From the NCBI GenBank assembly GCA_900313905.1, contig OMTG01000138.1, positions 1 to 41,086 on the forward strand: a stretch of DNA of 41,086 bases, written 5' to 3'. Of the stretch, positions 34,373 to 40,832 are shown piece by piece. The translations under genes and the position numbers were made by a program. Positions within the stretch are counted from its first letter, which is position 1, and every line of letters begins with the position of its first letter. Under the pieces are notes generated by a model. That model worked only from the letters and a program-made list of their open reading frames with translations. It did no database searches and was not told the DNA's origin. Source of the DNA: an uncultured Actinomycetes bacterium (GTDB taxonomy: Bacteria > Actinomycetota > Coriobacteriia > Coriobacteriales > Atopobiaceae).

Positions 34373-35095
34373 CTAGTAGCGCACGGTATAAAACCCCAAG
34401 TCGCCACGTCGGAGCGTCCTCGTATGCTCGATCACGAGCCCATCCTGATCAAAGGAGAGGCAATCATAGGCCATCGCAGGCTTTCCCGCCTCGACGCCGA
34501 GAAGATGCGCATCGTGGACGCTGAGCTCGGCAATCTCGAGCCGCTCGGACGTGGCATCGACCACCTTGCCGTAGTAGCCGAAGACCTCATAGAGCGAGAA
34601 GACCGCAAGGTCGATCCCTTCGAGGCGCGGGAAGCGCACCAGCGGGACCATGGTCCGCTCGATCGAGAGCGGCACTCCGTCGACAGAGTTCACGCGGCGA
34701 ATCGCATAGATGGGATCGTCCGTTTCGATGCCGAAGATCTGGGCATACCAGGGGCCTGCGGGCCTCGTCTCGTGCGAGAGGATCCGGACAGCGGGCTGGG
34801 CTCCTTCCGCACGGGTGCTCTGGCGGAAGCTCCGTCCATCGCCGACATCGAGCATGCCCGGGCTGGGCTTTGCGACAAAGACGCCCTTCCCCTGCACGCG
34901 CCGCACCAGCCCTTCGTCCTCCAGGGCGGCATAGGCATTGCGCACGGTCTGGCGCGTCGTGCCAAAGCGCTGCGCCATCTCCTGCTCAGAGGGCAGGGCC
35001 GTCCCCAGAGGGTAGTCCCCATCCTCGATCATCGTGCGCACTTCCTCGCGCAGATGCAGGTAGAGAGGTGTGCGGCTGGGCTTCTCGTCACTCAT
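34373..35095 (-). CDS. GntR/HutC family transcriptional regulator
   Basis: 240 aa. GntR winged helix at about 8-75 (PLYLHLREEVRTMIEDGDYP, LPSEQEMAQRFGTTRQTVRNA, EGLVRRVQGKGVFV) and a UTRA ligand domain at about 90-235 (DDPIYAIRRVNSVDGVPLSIE, YEVFGYYGKVVDA). UTRA domains bind small sugars, sugar phosphates or amino acids. ATG overlaps the end of the next regulator by 8 nt (ATGAGTGA), so the two are made from one transcript. No transport or sugar operon lies beside them; the target is unknown. Confidence 0.93.
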   Translation of the reverse strand: MSDEKPSRTPLYLHLREEVRTMIEDGDYPLGTALPSEQEMAQRFGTTRQTVRNAYAALEDEGLVRRVQGKGVFVAKPSPGMLDVGDGRSFRQSTRAEGAQPAVRILSHETRPAGPWYAQIFGIETDDPIYAIRRVNSVDGVPLSIERTMVPLVRFPRLEGIDLAVFSLYEVFGYYGKVVDATSERLEIAELSVHDAHLLGVEAGKPAMAYDCLSFDQDGLVIEHTRTLRRGDLGFYTVRY

Positions 35096-35852
35096 CGGCT
35101 ATCACCCGCTCAGGAATCTCGTGGCCCGAGGACAGGTGGTCCTGGCGGGCATAGAAGGTGTAGCGGTCGGAACGGATGACCGCCTTGAAGTACTCGACAC
35201 GGGTGCCATCCTCTTCAGCAGCGACACCAGTCTGGAAATAGACCGGCGTTCCCTCCTCGAGGTCGAGCTCGGCTGCCTCCTCGCTGTCCACACGGGTGAT
35301 CGAGAGGCGCTCCTCGCCGTGGGGCAGCTGGATCCCGTACCGGGAACGGAGCGTGTCGAAGAGCGAGGTGTCCCGGAAATCATTGTCCTCGATGCCGGGG
35401 CAGGCCGCCACGTTCAGGAAGACCGTCTCGATCATGCACGGCGCATCATCGATATAGCGGACACGGCGGAGCTCGAAGATGGGGTCCCCTTCTTTCAGCT
35501 GGAGCTTGCGGGCCACATGCTCATCGGCTGTCTCCATGCGCGCCTCCAGCACCTTGGAGGAGGGATGCTTCCCGACTGCACGTACCGTATCGCTGTAGCC
35601 ATTGTAGCCACGGCAGTTCGATTCGGGCCGCCGCGGCGCCACATAGGTCCCCGATCCGCCCCTGCTCTCGAGGATATGCATCGCGATGAGCTCGCGCAGG
35701 GCGGCACGCAGGGCAGTCCGGGATATGCCCCAGCTCTCGCAGAGCGTGCGCTCCGCCGGAAGGCGGTCGCCCTCCCTGAGGCCAGCCTCCTTGAGGTAGG
35801 CAAGGATGTTCTCATATGCCATTTCCGAAGGAGCCACGCGCTGCCCAGCCAT
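35088..35852 (-). CDS. GntR/HutC family transcriptional regulator
   Basis: 254 aa. GntR domain at about 10-80 (MAYENILAYLKEAGLREGDR, LPAERTLCESWGISRTALRA, GGSGTYVAP) followed by a UTRA domain (EGDPIFELRRVRYIDDAPCM, LDLEEGTPVYFQTGVAAEE). ATG 35850-35852; ribosome site weak (AGGTAG), the start lies 7 bp after the upstream gene, so coupling is likely. A paralogue of the next gene in architecture but not close in sequence, so not a fresh duplication. Confidence 0.92.
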   Translation of the reverse strand: MAGQRVAPSEMAYENILAYLKEAGLREGDRLPAERTLCESWGISRTALRAALRELIAMHILESRGGSGTYVAPRRPESNCRGYNGYSDTVRAVGKHPSSKVLEARMETADEHVARKLQLKEGDPIFELRRVRYIDDAPCMIETVFLNVAACPGIEDNDFRDTSLFDTLRSRYGIQLPHGEERLSITRVDSEEAAELDLEEGTPVYFQTGVAAEEDGTRVEYFKAVIRSDRYTFYARQDHLSSGHEIPERVIADE

Positions 35853-35859
35853 ACGGATA

Positions 35860-36549
35860 CTACCTGCCCTTCGTCTTGTCGAGGAGCTTCTGGTAGCCGC
35901 CCTTGAAGCTCTTCGAGACCTTCCCCGCGATATCCGAGGAAGGCACGACCCCATGCTCGTCCGAGACCAGGAACGCCTCGGCAGGCTCGAGCGTGCCTTC
36001 CAGATAGGAGGAGGCCAGGCCATCGACCCTGAGCACCGGCATGCCAAGGGTCTTGGCAAGATCGACGATGAGGGAGGTGGCGCCCGATGGGCACTCCTCA
36101 GGCGCGGCATCCATCAGCAGGGTCCCGTCCTCGCGCACGGCCCAGAAGGTCTCAGGAGCGACCGAAGTCTCGCTGCACTCCCGGCGTGCCTTCAGGGCAC
36201 GGATGGCAAGCTCGCGGGCAGAGGTCTCCTCGAGCGGCGCATAAGGGCCGACCGACATGGCAGCCTGCCCTTTATCGTCCACGACGATCATGAGGACGCC
36301 GTAGGGATGGTCCATGGAGCCGTCGGCCAGCGTCCATTCGATATGCTGCTTGGCCCACTGGAGGAGCGTCCCATGGAGCGGCTCCCCATCGATCCTCCTG
36401 GCGCCGAGCGCCCGCATGTGCCTGTTCTCAAGCGGCAGGGCCCGGTTGTAGAGCCGCCAGCGGCAGACCAGGACGGGCTTTCCAAGCTTGAAGTCCTTGA
36501 GGTTCTGGGGAGCGGCGGCGGTGCCCTTCCCTGTTTCTTCTCTATCCAT
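35860..36549 (-). CDS. Uncharacterised protein, faintly class IV aminotransferase-like
   Basis: 229 aa, not assigned with confidence. The C-terminal half runs FWAVREDGTLLMDAAPEECP, ATSLIVDLAKTLGMPV, LEPAEAFLVSDEHGVVP, in the order seen in class IV aminotransferases (branched-chain/ADC-lyase fold), but the PLP lysine and neighbouring catalytic motifs are not evident, so it may be a non-catalytic relative. ATG 36547-36549 is 11 nt from GGAGG; TTG at 36555 is 5 nt from it and possible. First gene of a three-gene unit with the two GntR regulators, so it may be linked to their signal. Confidence 0.65.
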   Translation of the reverse strand: MDREETGKGTAAAPQNLKDFKLGKPVLVCRWRLYNRALPLENRHMRALGARRIDGEPLHGTLLQWAKQHIEWTLADGSMDHPYGVLMIVVDDKGQAAMSVGPYAPLEETSARELAIRALKARRECSETSVAPETFWAVREDGTLLMDAAPEECPSGATSLIVDLAKTLGMPVLRVDGLASSYLEGTLEPAEAFLVSDEHGVVPSSDIAGKVSKSFKGGYQKLLDKTKGR

Positions 36550-36675
36550 AAGCAAAGATTCCTCCTGCTTGCGATCTTCCCTCCCTGAAGCTTACAACGT
36601 CTCATGTTGCAGCTCCACGCAATGCGCGTAAGGTATGCATTCACAGAGAGTGTTCCCGAAAATGAAAGGCCAGAC

Positions 36676-37626
36676 ATGGGAGAAGCACCAAAAGGGCGGT
36701 TTGCCCCGACGCCGTCAGGACGCATGCATGCAGGCAACATCCTGTCTGCCCTCATTGCCTGGCTCTCCATCAGGTCGGCCGGCGGCACCTTGGTCCTGCG
36801 CATCGAGGACCTCGACCCGCGTGCGCAGGACCGCGAGGTGGCAAAGCTCCTGATGGACGACCTCGCCTGGCTCGGGCTCGATTGGGATGAGGGCCCCTAT
36901 TTCCAGAGCAGCCGCCACGAGATCTATCGTGAGGCGGTGGCCCAGCTCACCGAGAGAGGCCTCACCTATCCCTGCTTCTGCACGAGGGCCGAGCTCCATG
37001 CCGCTTCCGCTCCCCATGCAAGCGATGGGACCTATGTCTATCAGGGCACCTGCCGCCATCTCACTCCTGAAGAGGTCGCAGCGAAGGCGGCGGTGAGAAA
37101 GCCCGCCATCCGCCTCATCGTCCCGGATGCCGAGGACCCGGCAGGCACGATCTCCTTCACCGATATGGTCTACGGCCCCAAGACCGAGGTGCTCGCCCGC
37201 GAGTGCGGAGACTTCCTGATCCAGCGCAGCGATGGGGTCTGTGCCTACCAGCTGGCCGTCACGATCGACGACGGGCTCATGGGCGTGACCCAGGTGGTGC
37301 GCGGCCATGACCTTCTTGGGTCCTGCGCCCGCCAGATCTACCTGCAGCGGCTCTTCGGCCTGAAGACGCCCCAGTATGCCCATGTCCCGCTTCTCATGTC
37401 CCCAGCAGGCCGGCGCCTCTCGAAGCGCGACCATGACCTCGATCTCGGCGTCATGCGGAAGCGCTATGGACATCCTGGCCCCATCATCGGCATGCTCGCT
37501 TCCGCTGTCGGCCTTGCCGAGCAGGGGGAGGAAGTCCTGCCCCAGGACCTGGTTCCCCGTTTCTCCTGGGACATCATCCGTGCCCATCGCGCAGATATTG
37601 TGGTGAATGACGCATTTCTCTGGTAA
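36676..37626 (+). CDS. gluQ: Glutamyl-Q tRNA(Asp) synthetase
   Basis: 316 aa. Shortened GluRS paralogue that attaches glutamate to queuosine in the tRNA-Asp anticodon. GRFAPTPSGRMHAGNILSAL carries the HIGH-like motif, LRIEDLDPR follows, then a zinc site CFC (about 113-115) with a later Cys in YQGTC, VVRGHDLL, and the KMSKS-like RLSKRDHDL. It stops after the catalytic domain, as expected; a full GltX would be about 150 residues longer. ATG 36676 with GAAAGG upstream. The frame extends upstream to 36604 without a ribosome site. Confidence 0.9.
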   Translation: MGEAPKGRFAPTPSGRMHAGNILSALIAWLSIRSAGGTLVLRIEDLDPRAQDREVAKLLMDDLAWLGLDWDEGPYFQSSRHEIYREAVAQLTERGLTYPCFCTRAELHAASAPHASDGTYVYQGTCRHLTPEEVAAKAAVRKPAIRLIVPDAEDPAGTISFTDMVYGPKTEVLARECGDFLIQRSDGVCAYQLAVTIDDGLMGVTQVVRGHDLLGSCARQIYLQRLFGLKTPQYAHVPLLMSPAGRRLSKRDHDLDLGVMRKRYGHPGPIIGMLASAVGLAEQGEEVLPQDLVPRFSWDIIRAHRADIVVNDAFLW

Positions 37627-37633
37627 GCAACCC

Positions 37634-37663
37634 TTGTAGTGCAGGGTGCAAGTGGGGTATGAT
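37634..37663 (+). promoter_or_regulatory. Promoter of tRNA-Ser(GCT)
   Basis: -35 TTGTAG (37634-37639), 18 bp, -10 TATGAT (37658-37663); the tRNA starts 16 bp on. Confidence 0.6.
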
Positions 37664-37678
37664 TCCTAAGCACCGTCT

Positions 37679-37769
37679 GGAGAGCTGACCGAGTGGCCGA
37701 AGGTGCTCGCCTGCTAAGCGAGTATAGGACCAAATCCTATCTGGGGTTCGAATCCCCAGCTCTCCGCCA
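37679..37769 (+). tRNA. tRNA-Ser(GCT)
   Basis: 91 nt with encoded CCA. Acceptor GGAGAGC / GCTCTCC, anticodon loop CTGCTAA (anticodon GCT), variable arm ATAGGACC-AAATC-type long arm, T-loop TTCGAAT, discriminator G. Reads AGC/AGU. Confidence 0.97.
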
Positions 37770-37779
37770 GACCATTCCG

Positions 37780-37808
37780 AGGACCGCACAGCTGTGTGGT
37801 CCTTTTTT
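37780..37808 (+). terminator. Terminator after tRNA-Ser(GCT)
   Basis: AGGACC and CACA (37780-37790) pair with TGTG and GGTCCT (about 37793-37803), then TTTTTT. Confidence 0.9.
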
Positions 37809-37958
37809 CTTGGACGGACTTCCGCAAGCAACTCCCGGATCCGAGACATCGGTGTGCAGCATACATGTCTCCACAATTCGTCAAATTTCAGAACACTGGC
37901 ATCTAGCTGCGATTCCATGCCGCTTTCCACAGCATGCCAACTTTTTTCGAGATTACGC

Positions 37959-37987
37959 TTGACGAAGGAGGTGGATGGGGGCATTAT
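37959..37987 (+). promoter_or_regulatory. Promoter of tRNA-Arg(ACG)
   Basis: -35 TTGACG (37959-37964), 17 bp, -10 CATTAT (37982-37987), or TATATT three bases on; tRNA starts at 38001. The 150 bp before it hold no gene. Confidence 0.6.
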
Positions 37988-38000
37988 ATTTACTTGCTTC

Positions 38001-38077
38001 GCGGCGTTACCTCAGCTGGATAGAGGAACTGACTACGAATCAGTCTGTCATAGGTTCGAATCCTATACGCCGCACCA
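38001..38077 (+). tRNA. tRNA-Arg(ACG)
   Basis: 77 nt with encoded CCA. Acceptor GCGGCGT / ACGCCGC, D-arm CTCAGCTGGATAGAG, anticodon loop CTACGAA (anticodon ACG, A34 normally edited to inosine by TadA), T-loop TTCGAAT, discriminator A. Confidence 0.97.
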
Positions 38078-38086
38078 GAAACTTTC

Positions 38087-38109
38087 AGAGCCCCGCAAGG
38101 GGCTCTTTT
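38087..38109 (+). terminator. Terminator after tRNA-Arg(ACG)
   Basis: AGAGCCCC (38087-38094) / GGGGCTCT (38099-38106), GCAA loop, then TTTT (38106-38109). Confidence 0.92.
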
Positions 38110-38146
38110 CATATCCCGATGCAGCTCATTCTGTGCCGCAGAGCAC

Positions 38147-38521
38147 TCAGCGAAGATGCTGCGATGGCCTGAAGCATCCCTCCCTCTCCCCGAAGGCATG
38201 ATAGTCATACGGGATGTCATTCATATCGAGGTAATCCATAAGGTCGACCAGCTGCCGGCATGGCTCGATCTCGAAGAAGCGCTGGATTGCCCGAGGCAGC
38301 CCTTCTGGATCGGTCCCCAGGATATAGGCAGCACCTGCGATGCAGAGCGGCTTCACGAGCATCCGCTGCACGTGGAAGGGCTCATGGTAGATTGCAGCAG
38401 TGAGCTGCCCTTCCGTCCTCTCCTCTATCGTTATCCCCTCCCCATCGCTCCAGAGGCGGACTTCCCTGCTTTCCTCGCAGCTGGTGCTGGTGAAGATCGT
38501 GCGTATATTGCCTGTCTCCAT
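38147..38521 (-). CDS. Small protein of unknown function behind a LexA-like box
   Basis: 124 aa, no family recognised. N-terminal strand-rich part (NIRTIFTSTSCEESREVRLW, EERTEGQLTAAIY), C-terminal helical and acidic part (ALQ-like IQRFFEIEPCRQLVDLMDYL, then DMNDIPYDYHAFGE). No membrane segment. ATG 38519-38521 has AAAGGAGG 5 nt upstream, a strong site. Its upstream region has -10 TATAGT and a near-consensus LexA/DinR palindrome over the -35, so damage-inducible expression is possible. Convergent with tRNA-Arg. Confidence 0.78.
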   Translation of the reverse strand: METGNIRTIFTSTSCEESREVRLWSDGEGITIEERTEGQLTAAIYHEPFHVQRMLVKPLCIAGAAYILGTDPEGLPRAIQRFFEIEPCRQLVDLMDYLDMNDIPYDYHAFGEREGCFRPSQHLR

Positions 38522-38559
38522 GGCATCCTCCTTTGCCGCTGTCTCATCTCATGGCTCCA

Positions 38560-38597
38560 CTATACGCTGTTTCTTGTCAAAATAGAACATATGTTCG
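38560..38597 (-). promoter_or_regulatory. LexA/SOS-like box over promoter
   Basis: GAACATATGTTC, a perfect 12-bp palindrome at 38585-38596; on the minus strand the site reads CGAACATATGTTCT, 13 of 14 positions of the Gram-positive LexA consensus CGAACRNRYGTTYG. Its end overlaps a -35-like TTCTAT placed 17 bp from -10 TATAGT (38560-38565). Confidence 0.6.
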
Positions 38598-38606
38598 TAC
38601 ATTAAG

Positions 38607-38641
38607 CACAAAAAGAAAGGGTCCCGCCAAGAGACCCTTTC
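38607..38641 (-). terminator. Terminator after serS
   Basis: GAAAGGGTC (38615-38623) / GACCCTTTC (38633-38641), followed leftward by TTTTTGTG. Confidence 0.92.
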
Positions 38642-38668
38642 CTTCGGTTCGCTATGGCAGCCTTGCCG

Positions 38669-39955
38669 CTAGGCCAGCGGCTTGATGACCTCCATGTCGC
38701 GCATGTACGGGCGCAGCACCTCGGGGACGGTGATGGAGCCATCGGCATTCTGGTAGTTCTCCATGATTGCCGCCATGGTCCTGCCCACAGCCAGGCCAGA
38801 GCCATTGAGCGTGTGGACCAGACGGGTGCCCTTGAAGTTCGCAGGGTCGCGGTACTTGATGTTGGCACGACGAGCCTGGAAGTCCCAGCAGTTGGAGCAG
38901 GAGGAGATCTCCTTGTAGTTGTTGTAGCTGGGCAGCCAGACCTCGAGGTCGTAGCACTTGGTGGCAGAGAAGCCGATGTCGCCCGTGCAGAGGGTGACCA
39001 CATGGTACGGGAGGCCCAGGAGCTGCAGGCACCTCTCAGCCTCGGCGACCATGCTCTCAAGCTGGTTCATGGAGTCCTCAGGCTTCGCGAACTTCACCAT
39101 CTCGACCTTGTCGAACTCATGGACACGAATGATGCCACGGGTGTCGCGGCCGGCAGAGCCAGCCTCCTCGCGGAAGCAGGGCGTGAAGGCGGTGTACCAG
39201 AGCGGCAGGTCGTCTCCATCGAGCACCTCGTCGCGATGGATGTTCGTGAGCATGACCTCAGCGGTCGGGATCAGGTACATGCCGCCGCTCACGTGGTAGA
39301 GGTCCTCATCGAACTTCGGGAGCTGGCCGGTGCCGAAGAGCGAATCATAGTTCGTGATGACAGGGGGCCACCACTCCTTGAAGCCAGCCTTCACATGGGT
39401 GTCGATGAAGAAGTTGATGAGGGCGCGCTCCATCAGGGCGCCAGCGCCGCCGAGCAGATAGAAGCGGGTGCCGGCAAGCTTGATGCCGCGGTCGAAATCG
39501 ATCATGCCCGTGGAGGGGCCGAGATCCCAGTGGGCCTTCGGCTCGAAGTCGAACTTGGTCGGCTCGCCCCAGCGGCGGACCTCAGGGTTGTCGGAATCGT
39601 CCACGCCGTACGGCACGGACTCATGCGGGATGTTGGGGATGGCAGCGACGAGGTCGAAGAGCTCCTTCTCGACCTCGGCACGGCGGTCGTTCAGGTCGGA
39701 GATGCGCTGCTTGTTGGCGGCGACCTCTGCCTTTGCCGCCTCTGCCTCATCGCGCTTGCCCTCGCGCATGAGCTGGCCGATCTTCTTCGAGACAGCGTTG
39801 CGGTCTGCCTGGAGCTTCTCGACCTCGGCAATCACGGAACGGCGCTCCTCGTCGAGCTCGAAGAACCGCTCACGATCCCAGTGGGCGTTCTGGCGCGATG
39901 CGCAGGACTTGTCCACCACGTCTGGGTTTTCTCTCACGAACTTGATGTCAAGCAT
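38669..39955 (-). CDS. serS: Seryl-tRNA synthetase
   Basis: 428 aa class II synthetase. N-terminal coiled-coil arm (about 28-105, EERRSVIAEVEKLQADRNAV) that grips the long variable arm of tRNA-Ser; motif 2 FTPCFREEAGSAGRDTRGII; SSCSNCWDFQARRANIKYRD; motif 3 NGSGLAVGRTMAAIMEN. ATG 39953-39955 with AGGAGAGG 6 nt upstream. Own promoter and terminator. Three tRNA-Ser genes lie within 10 kb. Confidence 0.97.
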   Translation of the reverse strand: MLDIKFVRENPDVVDKSCASRQNAHWDRERFFELDEERRSVIAEVEKLQADRNAVSKKIGQLMREGKRDEAEAAKAEVAANKQRISDLNDRRAEVEKELFDLVAAIPNIPHESVPYGVDDSDNPEVRRWGEPTKFDFEPKAHWDLGPSTGMIDFDRGIKLAGTRFYLLGGAGALMERALINFFIDTHVKAGFKEWWPPVITNYDSLFGTGQLPKFDEDLYHVSGGMYLIPTAEVMLTNIHRDEVLDGDDLPLWYTAFTPCFREEAGSAGRDTRGIIRVHEFDKVEMVKFAKPEDSMNQLESMVAEAERCLQLLGLPYHVVTLCTGDIGFSATKCYDLEVWLPSYNNYKEISSCSNCWDFQARRANIKYRDPANFKGTRLVHTLNGSGLAVGRTMAAIMENYQNADGSITVPEVLRPYMRDMEVIKPLA

Positions 39956-39997
39956 CTGACACCTCTCCTTATCTGTGCAATGCTCGTCTGCCCCTTG

Positions 39998-40045
39998 GGT
40001 ATATGCGAGCCCAGCATGACCAACAACGGAACAAGTATATACTTG
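39998..40045. promoter_or_regulatory. Divergent promoters serS / 40085 gene with palindrome
   Basis: serS (leftward): -35 TTGTTG (40021-40026), 17 bp, -10 TATACC (39998-40003). Between it and the rightward gene is a perfect 14-bp palindrome CAAGTATATACTTG (40032-40045) containing TATACT, a likely -10 (40038-40043) for the 40085 gene; its -35 is weak. Confidence 0.5.
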
Positions 40046-40084
40046 AGGACGACTGACGCGCGACATGCACAGAAAGGCGCAACA

Positions 40085-40276
40085 ATGATAGTGGATTTCT
40101 TCAGCTGGCTCTTCACCACCCGCACGGGTGTCCTCTGCCTGGTGGTAGGCGGCATTCTTCTCTTCCTGCTCATCGCCTTCCTGCTCGAGCGCAAGACGCG
40201 CAAGGAATACTACAACCACGAGAAGACGGACGACGACTGGGATCTCTTCGACGACGATGACGAAGAAGAGTCATAG
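40085..40276 (+). CDS. Small single-pass membrane protein
   Basis: 63 aa. Short N-terminus, one membrane helix (about 14-34, TGVLCLVVGGILLFLLIAFL), a basic patch ERKTRKE, then a very acidic tail (DDDWDLFDDDDEEES). ATG 40085 has AAAGGCG 6 nt upstream; followed by a strong terminator, which supports a real gene. No family recognised. Divergent from serS. Confidence 0.72.
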   Translation: MIVDFFSWLFTTRTGVLCLVVGGILLFLLIAFLLERKTRKEYYNHEKTDDDWDLFDDDDEEES

Positions 40277-40302
40277 CGGCGCTGTGCAGAAGGAGCATTT
40301 GC

Positions 40303-40336
40303 GGGGCAGGCCTCAAGGCCTGCCCCTTCCTGTTTT
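40303..40336 (+). terminator. Terminator after small membrane protein gene
   Basis: GGGGCAGGCC (40303-40312) / GGCCTGCCCC (40317-40326), TCAA loop, followed by TTCCTGTTTT. Confidence 0.9.
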
Positions 40337-40406
40337 CTCCAGGCATCCGCTGCCCGAAGATGATGCCAAGGGACATTTGCGCTGGATTTGCACCTGCAGT
40401 CAGAAG

Positions 40407-40479
40407 GGCAGCACATTTCCGGAAATTGCCGCAGCATGTGCTGCCTGAAGATTCCCGCTGCTCAAATCGCTGCTCAAAT
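40407..40479. repeat. Inverted repeat and 12-bp tandem repeat
   Basis: GGCAGCACAT (40407-40416) and ATGTGCTGCC (40436-40445) are perfect inverted copies. Just beyond, CGCTGCTCAAAT is present twice in tandem (40456-40467, 40468-40479). No gene is seen in this 150-bp stretch. Confidence 0.6.
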
Positions 40480-40512
40480 GAAAGAACGCACCTGCCATCT
40501 TGGCAAGTGCGT
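40478..40512 (-). terminator. Terminator of the ancestral tRNA locus
   Basis: ACGCAC-TGCC (40486-40496) / GGCA-GTGCGT (40502-40512) with one mismatch, followed leftward by TTCTTTCATTT. It lies 15 bp beyond the tRNA 3'-end copy, where a tRNA terminator is expected. Confidence 0.75.
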
Positions 40513-40526
40513 CCGATGAAATGCTA

Positions 40527-40554
40527 TGGTGCGGGCGAAAGGACTTGAACCTTC
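40527..40554 (-). other. tRNA 3'-end fragment, probable attachment site (att)
   Basis: On the minus strand GAAGG-TTCAAGT-CCTTT is a T-arm, followed by CGCCCGC, discriminator A and CCA. The expected 5' partner GCGGGCG, D-arm and anticodon arm are absent, so this is not a complete tRNA. It fits the remnant left at one end of an element that integrated into a tRNA gene (a Leu-type acceptor would fit); the intact tRNA should be at the other end, beyond the right edge. Confidence 0.75.
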
Positions 40555-40697
40555 ATGAGACTCTTTGGGCTTGTGACCTGCGGTTATTCAGATGGACTAG
40601 AAAGGACTAACGTACTTTTGAGCTGGTAAAACGTTGTGACTGTTGGTGTACGGTTTGGACTCGTTAGGACTAGGGTTTTGCGCCAAATTTGCGCCAA
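40541..40697 (+). repeat. Phased GGACT repeats and TTTGCGCCAA direct repeats next to att
   Basis: GGACT begins at 40541, 40594, 40604, 40657 and 40667: intervals 53, 10, 53, 10, all close to whole helical turns. The last four are within AGGACTA/TGGACT-type contexts. TTTGCGCCAA occurs at 40677-40686 and 40688-40697. Such arrays beside an att core resemble integrase or excisionase arm sites. Confidence 0.6.
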
Positions 40698-40717
40698 CTT
40701 TACACCAAGGATTCAGG

Positions 40718-40760
40718 GCAAAAGAGGCACCTACGCGGCTATGAAACGTAGGTGCCTCTT
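40718..40760 (-). terminator. Terminator at the element's last gene
   Basis: 14-bp stem AAGAGGCACCTACG (40722-40735) / CGTAGGTGCCTCTT (40747-40760), followed leftward by TTTTGCC. Confidence 0.9.
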
Positions 40761-40832
40761 GCTATCCGCGTGCGTGTGCACCGCACGGGCAAGGCGGGTG
40801 AAAGAAAGGAGGAAAGCCCCGCCCGATGTTGT

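Noticed and set aside
38566-38582. TTGACA as -35 of the 38147-38521 gene
   Set aside because: It lies only 10 bp from TATAGT and no -10 is found at 16-18 bp, so it was not used.
40527-40615. Complete tRNA gene at the element boundary
   Set aside because: Only T-arm, acceptor 3' strand and CCA are present; no matching 5' acceptor strand, D-arm or anticodon stem.
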